The position numbers and the translations under genes are program-made. The notes under the pieces are model-generated. The model saw nothing but the letters and a program-made list of their open reading frames with translations. It had not been told where the DNA came from and did not search any database. A stretch of 64,000 bases of DNA. It comes from Litoribaculum gwangyangense. Lineage in GTDB: Bacteria > Bacteroidota > Bacteroidia > Flavobacteriales > Flavobacteriaceae. The stretch spans positions 930,001 to 994,000 of the forward strand of contig NZ_BAABJW010000001.1 of NCBI RefSeq assembly GCF_039543505.1, in the 5' to 3' direction. Shown one piece after another: positions 35,679-44,333 of the stretch (position 1 is its first letter; every line of letters starts with the position of its first letter).

Positions 35679-36974
35679 ATGATAAAGAATTTTGTTGAAG
35701 AGTTAACTTGGAGAGGCATGATACATACAGTTATGCCAGGAGCGGAAGAACACCTTATGGAGGGCATGCGAAGTGCTTATGTGGGTTTTGACCCCACAGC
35801 AGATTCTTTACATATTGGTAATTTGGTACCAATTATGTTATTGGCGCACTATCAACGCTGTGGGCACAAGCCAGTAGCTCTAGTTGGTGGTGCCACAGGA
35901 ATGATTGGGGATCCATCAGGAAAATCTAGTGAGCGTAATTTGCTAGATGAAAATACTTTACGTCATAATCAAGAAGCCATAAAAAAGCAATTGGCTCATT
36001 TTTTAGATTTTGAAAGCCATGCTGAAAATGCGGCAATTTTGGTGAATAATTATGATTGGATGAAATCCTTTTCTTTCCTTGAATTTATTCGTGATGTCGG
36101 TAAGCACATTACTGTAAATTATATGATGGCTAAAGATTCTGTAAAAAATAGAATTTCATCAGATTCTTCAGAAGGGATGAGTTTTACAGAGTTTACCTAT
36201 CAATTGGTGCAAGGTTATGATTTTCTTCATCTATACAAAGAAAAAGATTGTACTATACAAATGGGAGGAAGCGACCAGTGGGGAAATATAACAACGGGTA
36301 CCGAATTAATTAGGCGGATTGAAAGCGGTAAAGGATATGCTATAACGTGTCCTTTAATTACAAAATCAGATGGATCTAAATTTGGTAAATCTGAAGGGGG
36401 CAATGTATGGTTGGATGCCAATAGAACGTCACCTTATAAATTTTATCAATATTGGTTGAATTCAAGTGATGAGGACGCTGAAAAGTATATTAAAATATTT
36501 ACTTTTTTAAATCAAGATGACATATTTGCTTTGGTAAATGAACATCATGAAGCGCCTCATTTACGTGTGCTTCAAAAGCGATTAGCTGAAGAAATCACCA
36601 TGATGGTTCATTCAAAAGAGGATTTAGATAATGCCATAAAAGCCAGTACTATTTTGTTTGGAAACTCCACAAGTGAAGACTTAAAACAGCTTAATGAACA
36701 AACTTTTTTAGACGTTTTTGATGGGGTTCCACAAACGCAAATTCATAAATCTGACATTGATAACGGGTTGGATATAATAGCGGCTTTGGCTGAAAAAGGG
36801 GGGTTTTTAAAATCCAATGGTGAAGCTAGACGCGCTTTAAAAGAAAATTCGATTTCGGTAAACAAAGAAAAGGTTAACGAGGATTATAAAATTGAATCAA
36901 AGGATTTGATTAACAATAAATTTGTATTGCTGCAACGGGGTAAAAAAAATTACTTTGTATTACAAATTATTTAA
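35679..36974 (+). CDS. tyrS: Tyrosyl-tRNA synthetase
   Basis: TyrRS charges tRNA-Tyr. The 431-residue class I enzyme shows YVGFDPTADSLHIGNLVPI (HIGH-type HIGN), GGATGMIGDPSGKSSERNLL, QMGGSDQWGNITTGTELI and the KMSKS-type loop SKFGKSEG. The C-terminal 65 residues form an S4 RNA-binding domain (GGFLKSNGEARRALKENSISVN). The start is at ATG 35679; a TTG three codons upstream is unlikely. A perfect hairpin terminator follows. Confidence 0.96.
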   Translation: MIKNFVEELTWRGMIHTVMPGAEEHLMEGMRSAYVGFDPTADSLHIGNLVPIMLLAHYQRCGHKPVALVGGATGMIGDPSGKSSERNLLDENTLRHNQEAIKKQLAHFLDFESHAENAAILVNNYDWMKSFSFLEFIRDVGKHITVNYMMAKDSVKNRISSDSSEGMSFTEFTYQLVQGYDFLHLYKEKDCTIQMGGSDQWGNITTGTELIRRIESGKGYAITCPLITKSDGSKFGKSEGGNVWLDANRTSPYKFYQYWLNSSDEDAEKYIKIFTFLNQDDIFALVNEHHEAPHLRVLQKRLAEEITMMVHSKEDLDNAIKASTILFGNSTSEDLKQLNEQTFLDVFDGVPQTQIHKSDIDNGLDIIAALAEKGGFLKSNGEARRALKENSISVNKEKVNEDYKIESKDLINNKFVLLQRGKKNYFVLQII

Positions 36975-36980
36975 AAATAT

Positions 36981-37008
36981 TAAAGCCCAATGTTAACATT
37001 GGGCTTTA
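36981..37008. terminator. Intrinsic terminator after tyrS
   Basis: TAAAGCCCAATG and CATTGGGCTTTA form a perfect 12-bp stem with a TTAA loop, seven bases after the tyrS stop. The trailing T run is weak (TTTAACTAAC). Confidence 0.75.
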
Positions 37009-37182
37009 ACTAACTAACCAACCAAACTAATTAGAAAAAATTAATTTTTCTTTTTCTTAGTTTATTTTTTGTCGGGATTACATTCTTTGCCTTACAAAAA
37101 AAGTGTTTTATATTTTAAATCTTTTTAAGATTCTAAACTATTTTTATCCTTCAAATAGAAGAATTTTTAGTTAGCAACAAAA

Positions 37183-38163
37183 TTAAAGAACCATTAAGTT
37201 GCACCCTCGGATATCTGAATTATCAAAGCGACCTATAACTTCAAAAGAACCATCTTGATATACTCTACCCAAATCTTGGGTGGCAATAAAAGAGCAAGAA
37301 TTTGTATTGGCTAAATCAATAATATTAATCCCTCCTGTTTTTCCCTCAGTTAATATGGTTAGCGGATCTTCGGTGTCACGGGTGAAAATTGTCATCCAAG
37401 GCGGACAATTAAAAATACCATTTCCTTTGGAGTAGGCTTGACTTAAAAGTTCGGTCATACCATATTCACTGTGTATAGTATCAACTCCAAAGCCTGCTTT
37501 TAGTTTTTTGTGAAGTTCGCTTCTAATCAATTCTTTACGACGCCCTTTCATGCCACCAGTTTCCATAATGATGGTATGTTGTAGGTCAAATTTATATGTT
37601 TCAACCAAGTCTAACAAAGCAAAGGACACACCAATTAGTAAAACTTTTTTGCCTTCCGAATCTAATTTGATTAGGATATTTTTTAATTCTATAATATTAT
37701 TCAAATAAAAACCACTTTCAGGATGATTTGAGGTTTTAATCATATTATCTACCATATAAACAAGAGAAGACCCTCCGCGCTCCATGTAAGAAGGTAGTAA
37801 ACCTAAAATAACATAATTCTCAATGTTCCCATAAAAATGCTCAAATCCTTTGGTGAAACTTTGCTTGTAGACACCTAAATCGGTTACATGGTGTTTACTA
37901 GTTAAACTTCCTGTGGTTCCAGAGCTAGTAAACGTTGTTTTTATAGGTTGATTGGAACTTAAAATCTTATGGCTTTTAAAAAATTGAATTGGTAAAAACG
38001 GGATATCCGTTATTTTTTTTATATCACTGGGGTGTATATATAATAAATCGCAAAACGATCTGTAAATAGGATTGTTATCGAATTGAAATTTAAAAACTTG
38101 TAAAGACAAATTTTCAAATTCAGTTGTGCTTTTAATTTTAAAAATGGAATTTATATCTATCAT
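37183..38163 (-). CDS. LuxE-like acyl-protein synthetase / adenylating enzyme
   Basis: The 326-residue protein belongs to the LuxE family of acyl-activating enzymes. It has the adenylate-forming motif TFTSSGTTGSLTSKH at residues 77-91, LLIGVSFALLDLVE, METGGMKGRRKE, SEYGMTELLSQAYS (the usual A5 position) and a C-terminal GRFDNSDIRGCNLMVL. LuxE activates fatty acids for the bioluminescence reductase, but no luxC, luxD or luxAB is present here. The real substrate may be another carboxylic acid; this group is common in flavobacteria outside light production. It stands alone with its own promoter. Confidence 0.8.
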   Translation of the reverse strand: MIDINSIFKIKSTTEFENLSLQVFKFQFDNNPIYRSFCDLLYIHPSDIKKITDIPFLPIQFFKSHKILSSNQPIKTTFTSSGTTGSLTSKHHVTDLGVYKQSFTKGFEHFYGNIENYVILGLLPSYMERGGSSLVYMVDNMIKTSNHPESGFYLNNIIELKNILIKLDSEGKKVLLIGVSFALLDLVETYKFDLQHTIIMETGGMKGRRKELIRSELHKKLKAGFGVDTIHSEYGMTELLSQAYSKGNGIFNCPPWMTIFTRDTEDPLTILTEGKTGGINIIDLANTNSCSFIATQDLGRVYQDGSFEVIGRFDNSDIRGCNLMVL

Positions 38164-38175
38164 AAACTAAGATAA

Positions 38176-38183
38176 CAAAGGTA
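38176..38183 (-). promoter_or_regulatory. -7 element upstream of the LuxE-like gene
   Basis: On the minus strand this reads TACCTTTG, matching TAnnTTTG, 12 bases before the start codon at 38163. A terminator lies just upstream, so the gene has to start its own transcript. Confidence 0.55.
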
Positions 38184-38190
38184 GATAAAA

Positions 38191-38220
38191 TAAAAAAGCG
38201 TTACCAAAGGGTAACGCTTT
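38191..38220 (-). terminator. Intrinsic terminator after the lamin-tail T9SS gene
   Basis: AAAGCGTTACC and GGTAACGCTTT form an 11-bp stem with a four-base loop. On the minus strand it is followed by a run of T. It lies 20 bases past the stop codon of the lamin-tail gene. Confidence 0.88.
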
Positions 38221-38240
38221 AAATAAATGGTTTGCTTAAA

Positions 38241-40085
38241 TTATCTAATCACTAATTTTTGAGTGGATATAGCATCTTCTTGTGAAACTTTCATGATGTA
38301 AATACCTGTTTTTAAGGTTGAAACATCTAATTTGTTATCAGTAATAGTATTAGTGATAACCTGCTTTCCTAAAACATCAAACACTGTCACATTCATTTCG
38401 GCATTTTTTCTGCTAGAAATATTAACATAACCTAATGAGGTTGGGTTAGGATACATACTAAACCCTTCTATTTCGTTGTATTCGGTATCAAGTGTAATGT
38501 CTGATAATCCTCTTGAAGTAACCTGAACAGTTCCAAAGAATTCTGATACAATTACCACTAAGTCTTGATTTCCTGAAGGGATGGTCTGGCCTATATAATT
38601 GGCATTACTAAATGCGCTTCTAAAAATGGTAGTTCCGGTAGCATCCGTGATGTTATAATTACCAGTACTGCCAATAGCACTAACAAAAGTACCTCCGGCA
38701 TCAGCAAAAGTGGCACCATTTATTCGAACTAATTCTGATTCATAATCTTCCCAATTGCTTAATAAAGTTGCGATTGTAACGGTTGGGATTGCAGGACTGT
38801 TTCCCGTTGATGTTGGCGCTCCCCAACCAGCATCACTAGGTATTAACTGAAGAACACTGTTAAAATTGTCTAAACGACCTCTTATATTTGATACAGCATC
38901 ACCGGTGTTGTAAGGAGATGTGGCATAATCAATGTCATAAACCATGATACCGGCCGTTCCATCCTGAAAATACATTGTTAAATCAAAATCAGGAATAGTC
39001 CAGGTATTAATTACGGGCCCCGTTACCCGATAATATAAGTCAGGGCCAACTACTTGGGCTCTCAGGGTTGCTAAATCAGGTACGTCCGTATAGGTGGCTA
39101 TAGTGAAGGTAAAGGAATAAACTACTGGCGTACTTAAAGGATTTCCGGAATTATCTACTAACTCTGCTCTGAAAAAATAAGTTTCACCCACAATTAATCC
39201 ATTTACAGGGTAAGTTACGTTCGAGTCGTTTGATGTAAAAACACTACCACCGTCTACAAAAACATTACCATTAGTATTTTCTATAGACCATATTATAAAA
39301 CCATCTTCTGATCCATCACTAATTCCACTACCTGGTGAAGTTTCGCCAGACATATTAAAATTTGTTGTAGCAAAATCAATATTGGCATTATTTACGGTTT
39401 CTGGGTCAGCAATGAGAACATCTCCATTGCCCGGTCCGTCACTTAATGAAAGTGTTGGGTCCGTATTAGTGCCAATCCATGAACCGGGGTCAAAATCTCC
39501 GGGTGCATCTTGAGTAGCAACAGTATAACTAGTGCAACTATCTGAAGTTGGACTATCAGCCCAAATATTCCATTCGGCCTCATTCCATGGGTTTGAACCA
39601 GAAGTGACGGTAGGTTTTCTCTCAGCTCGACCATCCTCATATTCAGCACATGTGGTTGTATTATCAATACCGGGGGTTCCAAACGCGTCTACAATTACAT
39701 CTGCTCCATTTACCAAGAACAAGTCGTCATCTCCATTACTTCCAGCTACACCATTTAAAATAGGGTCTAGTTGGTCAGGAGCAAATCCATAGACACTGGC
39801 AAATGTTCCATCAACGTTGTTGTAAGCAATAATATAAAAGCCACCAGCTGGAATTATTCCTGTAAGATCTAGGCTTGCCGATACAGTTGCACTTGCGTTG
39901 AGATATTTATCAATTTGCCATCCACTGCCTTCAGTGAAATCAACTGGTGATGCCCCTGCATTATAAAGTTCAATATATCTTGCGTCAGCATTGTTGTTAG
40001 GATCTGCAATTTCTGTTATAAATACTTGCCCAAAAGACAAACCAGAAATTAAAATACAAAAAAGTAAAAAGTAAAGTTTTTTCAT
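38241..40085 (-). CDS. T9SS-exported lamin-tail/DUF5689 protein
   Basis: The 614-residue protein has a signal peptide (MKKLYFLLFCILISGLSFGQ), then a lamin-tail domain (VFITEIADPNNNADARYIEL, GGFYIIAYNN, ADVIVDAFGTPG). A fibronectin-like middle follows, then a DUF5689-type OB-like domain (VPDLATLRAQ, YYRVTGPVI, MYFQDGTAGIMVYD). It ends with a type A T9SS sorting domain (GFSMYPNPTSLGYVNIS, then VFDVLGKQV and the final TQKLVIR). It should be secreted or surface-attached. Lamin-tail proteins often accompany nucleases or adhesins, but no catalytic motif is seen. Strong terminators lie on both sides, so it is monocistronic. Confidence 0.85.
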   Translation of the reverse strand: MKKLYFLLFCILISGLSFGQVFITEIADPNNNADARYIELYNAGASPVDFTEGSGWQIDKYLNASATVSASLDLTGIIPAGGFYIIAYNNVDGTFASVYGFAPDQLDPILNGVAGSNGDDDLFLVNGADVIVDAFGTPGIDNTTTCAEYEDGRAERKPTVTSGSNPWNEAEWNIWADSPTSDSCTSYTVATQDAPGDFDPGSWIGTNTDPTLSLSDGPGNGDVLIADPETVNNANIDFATTNFNMSGETSPGSGISDGSEDGFIIWSIENTNGNVFVDGGSVFTSNDSNVTYPVNGLIVGETYFFRAELVDNSGNPLSTPVVYSFTFTIATYTDVPDLATLRAQVVGPDLYYRVTGPVINTWTIPDFDLTMYFQDGTAGIMVYDIDYATSPYNTGDAVSNIRGRLDNFNSVLQLIPSDAGWGAPTSTGNSPAIPTVTIATLLSNWEDYESELVRINGATFADAGGTFVSAIGSTGNYNITDATGTTIFRSAFSNANYIGQTIPSGNQDLVVIVSEFFGTVQVTSRGLSDITLDTEYNEIEGFSMYPNPTSLGYVNISSRKNAEMNVTVFDVLGKQVITNTITDNKLDVSTLKTGIYIMKVSQEDAISTQKLVIR

Positions 40086-40140
40086 AATATGAGAGATTAA
40101 TTAATAGAGTATTAAAAATAATTATTAATCTGCATATAAA

Positions 40141-40170
40141 CTAAAAAAACAGCCAAAAAGGCTGTTTTTT
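40141..40170 (-). terminator. Intrinsic terminator after the mini sorting-domain gene
   Basis: AAAAAACAGCC pairs with GGCTGTTTTTT across five A residues. On the minus strand the stem ends in a T run. It lies 22 bases past the stop at 40192. Confidence 0.85.
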
Positions 40171-40191
40171 AACTATATAATAATATGGAAG

Positions 40192-40527
40192 TTATTTTAT
40201 TATTAATTTGCGAGTTTCGCTTATTTCGCCTTCCGTAATTTTCAAAATATAAACACCTTTGCTTAGATTGGAAATATTTAATTCTTTGCCAACTAAATCA
40301 ATTGAAAATATCTGTTTTCCTAAAACATTATAAAACTCAACCTTTTTGTTTAGGTTATTTTTCGAGGTAATATAAATTTTACCACTACTTGCAGGGTTTG
40401 GGTAAATAGAAAGATTCTCAATTATTTTTTCAGCAGGTATATTGTTAACTTTGCTTTGAGAAATACCCTGCTGTGTTTGGAAAAATGCTAAAGTAATGAA
40501 TAAAAACAATAAGTAATATTTTTTCAT
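40192..40527 (-). CDS. Mini-protein made of a signal peptide and a T9SS sorting domain
   Basis: The 111-residue protein has a signal peptide (about 1-23, ending GISQ), a linker of only about 15 residues, and then a complete type A T9SS C-terminal domain: ENLSIYPNPASSGKIYI, VEFYNVLGKQIFSIDL, LSKGVYILKI and the final ETRKLIIK. No cargo domain is left. It may be a decayed cargo gene, a small structural or regulatory T9SS substrate, or a carrier for the short linker. The gene has its own terminator and a large inverted repeat at its 5' end (40537-40581), which argues for an active unit. Confidence 0.8.
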   Translation of the reverse strand: MKKYYLLFLFITLAFFQTQQGISQSKVNNIPAEKIIENLSIYPNPASSGKIYITSKNNLNKKVEFYNVLGKQIFSIDLVGKELNISNLSKGVYILKITEGEISETRKLIIK

Positions 40528-40536
40528 AAGATTGGA

Positions 40537-40581
40537 TTTGGCACTATAAAAGTATTAAAATACTTCAAAAGTGATGCCAAA
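40537..40581. repeat. Nested inverted repeat upstream of the mini sorting-domain gene
   Basis: The outer arms TTTGGCA (40537-40543) and TGCCAAA (40575-40581) enclose a perfect inner repeat AAGTATT-AA-AATACTT (40550-40565). It begins ten bases before the start codon at 40527. A possible minus-strand -7 box TACTTTTA (40554-40547) overlaps it, so it could be an operator or a 5' UTR hairpin. Confidence 0.5.
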
Positions 40582-40724
40582 AAAGTGTTAAAGATTTGAG
40601 TGATACATCGAAACGTTAATTTCTTTTAATTGGTTTGTTACCTTAATGTTATTAATTTTAAAATTTTAATGAATTTATGTTATTAGTTTTATCTTTACTA
40701 TATTAATGCGAGGTAATTAAAAAA

Positions 40725-41405
40725 ATGAAAAAAAAGGACATTAAAATTCTGCTAGTAGATGATGAGCCGGATATTTTAGAAATAGTTGGCTATAATTTAA
40801 CAAGTGAAGGCTATCAAGTGATTACTGCCGAAAATGGTAGCGATGGTGTTAAAAAAGCCAAAAAAGAACTTCCGCACTTGATTATCTTGGATGTTATGAT
40901 GCCCGAAATGGATGGTATTGAGGCCTGTGAAATTATTAGAAAAAACCCAGATTTAAAAAACACCATTGTCGCATTTCTAACGGCAAGAGGAGAAGATTAC
41001 TCGCAAGTAGCTGGGTTTGATGCAGGAGCTGATGATTATATTACCAAACCCATTAAACCAAAGGTTTTGGTAAGTAAAGTGAAAGCACTTTTAAGACGCT
41101 TTAAGGAAGAAGATATTACCGATACTGTTAAAGTAGGTAGCTTGGTAATCAATAGAGACGAATATAAAATCACTTCAAAAGGAAAAGAAATTATTTTACC
41201 TAGAAAAGAATTTGAATTATTATCTTTACTAGCCTCAAAACCAGGTAAAGTTTTCAAAAGAGATGAAATTCTAGATACAGTTTGGGGTAATGAAGTTGTA
41301 GTTGGAGGTAGAACAATTGATGTACACATTAGAAAACTACGTGAAAAATTAGGAGACAAAAGTTTTAAGACTATTAAAGGAGTTGGGTATAAGTTCGTAG
41401 ATTAA
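40725..41405 (+). CDS. OmpR/PhoB-family response regulator
   Basis: The 226-residue protein has a receiver domain (acidic pair D12/D13 in LLVDDEPDI, phospho-acceptor D56 in IILDVMMPEMDG, conserved TAR and K in ITKPIKPKVL) and a winged-helix output domain (LPRKEFELLSLLASKPGKVF, GRTIDVHIRKLREKLG, IKGVGYKFV). It is closest in style to PhoB/RprY regulators. Its stop shares one base with the kinase start (TAATG), so translation is coupled. Phosphate control is possible but not shown here. Confidence 0.92.
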   Translation: MKKKDIKILLVDDEPDILEIVGYNLTSEGYQVITAENGSDGVKKAKKELPHLIILDVMMPEMDGIEACEIIRKNPDLKNTIVAFLTARGEDYSQVAGFDAGADDYITKPIKPKVLVSKVKALLRRFKEEDITDTVKVGSLVINRDEYKITSKGKEIILPRKEFELLSLLASKPGKVFKRDEILDTVWGNEVVVGGRTIDVHIRKLREKLGDKSFKTIKGVGYKFVD

Positions 41406-42448
41406 TGCAAACAAAATTTAAAAAATCATATCGGTTCGCGATAAAAACCTCGCTTTATATAACCTTGTATGTAACACTCTTAATGAGTGTTTTTTTATAC
41501 TTTTTATATGAGCTTAATTGGTGGTACTTATTGGCGTTTTCATTTGGAGTCTATCTCTTTTCTTTTTTTACGGTTCAATTTAGGGTAGAACGTTTTATTT
41601 ACAAACGTGTAAAAAAAATATACGATGACTTAACCTTGTTAGAGTCTGCTAGTTTAACAAAAGGCCCTATTACTACCGATATGCGCACCTTGACACAGGA
41701 GATAGACAAATTTGCAAGAGATAAAAAAATAGAAATAGAAACCCTAAAAGTTAGAGAACAATACAGAAAGGAGTTTTTAGGGAATGTTTCCCATGAGTTA
41801 AAAACACCTCTTTTTACTGTCCAAGGTTATATTTTAACCTTATTGGATGGCGCTATGGATGATAAAATTTTAAGAAAAAAGTATTTAGAGAGAGCTAATA
41901 AAGGTGTTGAAAGATTAGGCTACATTATTAAAGATCTAGACATGATTACTAAATTGGAAGTTGGCGATTTGAGTCTTAAAATTGAAACCTTTAATATTGT
42001 GGAATTGGTTGAAAATGTTTTTGAAATGCTGGAAATGAAAGCTACTAAAAAAAACATTACTCTCACCTTTGATATGGACTATGAGAATCCCATAATGGTT
42101 AAAGCAGATAGGGAACGCATACAGCAAGTATTGGCCAATTTAGTGGTAAACTCCATTAAGTATGGAAGAGAAAAAGGTACTACCGAAGTAAGTATTGAAA
42201 ACCTTATAAAAAATAAAGTAATCGTTCGTGTAACCGATAATGGAGAGGGTATCGAAAAAATACACTTACCAAGATTGTTTGAACGGTTTTATAGAGTTGA
42301 TAAAAGTGGATCAAGAAAAGAAGGTGGTTCTGGTCTGGGCTTATCTATTGTAAAACATATTATTGAAGCGCATAACGAAAAAATTTATGTGGAGAGTGAA
42401 TATGGGGTTGGCAGTGAATTCTCCTTCACTTTAGAAAAGGCTAAATAA
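41405..42448 (+). CDS. Sensor histidine kinase (PhoR-like)
   Basis: The 347-residue kinase has two membrane helices (about 15-34 and 40-57) with almost no periplasmic loop, so it likely senses in the membrane or cytoplasm. H130 in EFLGNVSHELKTPL is the phosphorylation site. The ATPase domain carries VLANLVVNSIKYG (N box), VTDNGEGIEK (G1), LFERFYRVDKS (F) and GGSGLGLSIVKHI (G2). It is coupled to the response regulator upstream. Its last 18 bases overlap the convergent glycosyltransferase gene. Confidence 0.93.
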   Translation: MQTKFKKSYRFAIKTSLYITLYVTLLMSVFLYFLYELNWWYLLAFSFGVYLFSFFTVQFRVERFIYKRVKKIYDDLTLLESASLTKGPITTDMRTLTQEIDKFARDKKIEIETLKVREQYRKEFLGNVSHELKTPLFTVQGYILTLLDGAMDDKILRKKYLERANKGVERLGYIIKDLDMITKLEVGDLSLKIETFNIVELVENVFEMLEMKATKKNITLTFDMDYENPIMVKADRERIQQVLANLVVNSIKYGREKGTTEVSIENLIKNKVIVRVTDNGEGIEKIHLPRLFERFYRVDKSGSRKEGGSGLGLSIVKHIIEAHNEKIYVESEYGVGSEFSFTLEKAK

Positions 42449-43486
42449 ATCTTTATAATCCACTTCAAAATCAAAAGCCTTCAATCCTTCATAAATAGCA
42501 ACTACATCTAAATTCTTTACAGTAAAATCATCTTGATTACAACTAGGGACTAATTGTAATTCCATGAATCTTTTAGCTAAATATTCTTGTTCAAATTGCC
42601 CAGGTGTAGGTATAAAAAACGCTCTTTTATTAAGTTTAGCCAAATCCATAACTGTGGTGTAGCCAGATCGGGAAAGTATTAAAGCACTCTCATTAATAGT
42701 TTTTTCAAGTAAATGAGATGTCATGAAATTATAAATGGTCATGTTACCGATAACTTGCATGTTTTGCTCCTTTTCCATAATCCCTTTAACAAAAACCACT
42801 TTACCCGTATAATTTTTTAATTCCAACAGAAGTTTTTCTTCAAGTAAGGTACGTTGAGGTTCTGGACCAGAAATCAAAACCATCAAGTCATTTTTTACTT
42901 CAGAATTCATTTTGGTAAATCTACTAAGTGGGCCAATGTATTTTGTGGGAATTTCAAAGGATTTTACATGCCCCAGTTTTCCGCTTAAATTAACGTCTCC
43001 TTCAACATCAGGAACCCAACACGCATCAAATTTTTTTATAATTTCTTGATGTACTTTGGTGCTTAACCAGGTGGTATTTCCGCTTAAAACATTCAATTGG
43101 TGCGTAATAAAAACAGATGGCACTTTTTTACTTCGCACACCTAGGCGGTTATCCGAAATAATACCAGATATATCATTGTTTTCCAAAATAACACCAATCG
43201 CTTTTTTTTCAGCTTTAATAGCCTTCAAAAGTTTTGGAGAGTCTTTTAAAAGTTTCCATTTAAAATGTTTCCCGTTTTTTGCGTAAGTCACATTATACGA
43301 AGGAAGCTCAATTGAAGATAAATTAGGAAACTCTTTTCGCAACAGCGTTAAAGCAACTCCATCACTTGCAAGAATAGGCTCAAAACCCTCATGAATTAAA
43401 GCGTTAATTATGGGAATGCTTCTGGTGGCATGTCCCAAACCCCAATTTAAAGGCGCAACTAAAATTTTTTTTTTCATATGTTTCAT
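42431..43486 (-). CDS. MurG-like glycosyltransferase
   Basis: The 351-residue protein starts with KKILVAPLNWGLGHATRSI, the glycine-rich loop of GT-B enzymes such as MurG and glycosyltransferase 28. It has ISDNRLGVRSKKVPSVFITHQ in the first domain, and MVLISGPEPQRTLLE and SRSGYTTVMDLAKLNKRAFFIP in the second, where the sugar nucleotide binds. Acceptor and donor are unknown; true murG genes sit in the division cluster, not here. The start may be ATG 43486 or the internal ATG at 43477. Confidence 0.82.
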   Translation of the reverse strand: MKHMKKKILVAPLNWGLGHATRSIPIINALIHEGFEPILASDGVALTLLRKEFPNLSSIELPSYNVTYAKNGKHFKWKLLKDSPKLLKAIKAEKKAIGVILENNDISGIISDNRLGVRSKKVPSVFITHQLNVLSGNTTWLSTKVHQEIIKKFDACWVPDVEGDVNLSGKLGHVKSFEIPTKYIGPLSRFTKMNSEVKNDLMVLISGPEPQRTLLEEKLLLELKNYTGKVVFVKGIMEKEQNMQVIGNMTIYNFMTSHLLEKTINESALILSRSGYTTVMDLAKLNKRAFFIPTPGQFEQEYLAKRFMELQLVPSCNQDDFTVKNLDVVAIYEGLKAFDFEVDYKDLFSLF

Positions 43487-43656
43487 GGTGTGCTTTTAGT
43501 AGTTCAAGTCTAGCTTTCTGCCATATTCTCAAAACACTTCCGGGGGACGCCGCTTAAATTCCTCAGGCAAAATTCACGCAAATTCAAAGATAAGCATATT
43601 AACACTCTCGTATATTTCCTTAATTTTACCAAATAATTAAAAATTTGCAATAACCT

Positions 43657-44331
43657 GTGGGAAGCAAAAATAAACTCCGAAGATTTAAAGAGAACGAAAC
43701 CTTTTCAAACGTATTTCAACCAACAAGAGACGAGCTAGTTAATTCTAAATTCCATTTAAAAGGGAAATGGAGAACAGACGTTTTTGAAAACAATAATCCG
43801 TTAGTTTTAGAATTGGGCTGTGGAAAGGGCGAATACTCTGTAGCTTTGGCACAAAAATATGCTGATAAAAACTTCATTGGCATCGATATAAAAGGAGCTC
43901 GTTTTTGGAGAGGTGCCAAAACAGCTATAGAGGAGGCTATTCCAAACGTGGCATTTCTTCGTACTCAAATAGAATTGATTGATTACGCTTTCGCAGAAAA
44001 TGAAGTGGATGAAATTTGGATAACGTTTCCAGATCCACAAATAAAATACAAACGCACCAAACACCGCATGACAAATACTGCCTTTTTACAGCGCTACAAA
44101 CAAATTTTAAAACCAGATGGCGTGGTAAACTTAAAAACCGATAGTGAATTTATGCATGGTTATACCCTTGGTTTGTTGCATGGAGCAGGACACGAAGTGC
44201 TTTATGCTAACCATAATGTATACAAACAAGAAGGTAGCCCTGAGGAAGTAACCAGTATTCAAACCTTTTATGAATCGCAATATTTAGAACAAAACAAACC
44301 TATTACGTATATTAGGTTTAAAATAAAGTAA
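43657..44331 (+). CDS. trmB: tRNA (guanine-N7)-methyltransferase TrmB
   Basis: TrmB makes m7G46 in the variable loop of tRNA with S-adenosylmethionine. The 224-residue protein starts with GTG (MGSKNKLRRFKENETF, typical in flavobacteria). It has LELGCGKGEYSVALA for SAM binding, IGIDIKGARFWRGAK, and the catalytic-substrate segment ITFPDPQIKYKRTKHRM. A tight run follows: lysE starts two bases after its stop and the alkyltransferase-like gene two bases after lysE. Confidence 0.95.
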   Translation: MGSKNKLRRFKENETFSNVFQPTRDELVNSKFHLKGKWRTDVFENNNPLVLELGCGKGEYSVALAQKYADKNFIGIDIKGARFWRGAKTAIEEAIPNVAFLRTQIELIDYAFAENEVDEIWITFPDPQIKYKRTKHRMTNTAFLQRYKQILKPDGVVNLKTDSEFMHGYTLGLLHGAGHEVLYANHNVYKQEGSPEEVTSIQTFYESQYLEQNKPITYIRFKIK

Positions 44332-44333
44332 TA

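Noticed and set aside
37033..37051. AGAAAAA/TTTTTCT hairpin in the gap between tyrS and the LuxE-like gene
   Set aside because: It is made only of A and T apart from the ends, so it would be unstable. The gap is AT-rich throughout and such repeats arise easily.
43487..43656. Possible small RNA or gene in the gap before trmB, which has a short GC-rich stretch at about 43551-43565
   Set aside because: I found no tRNA-like fold, no open frame of useful length and no terminator; the GC-rich piece alone is not evidence.
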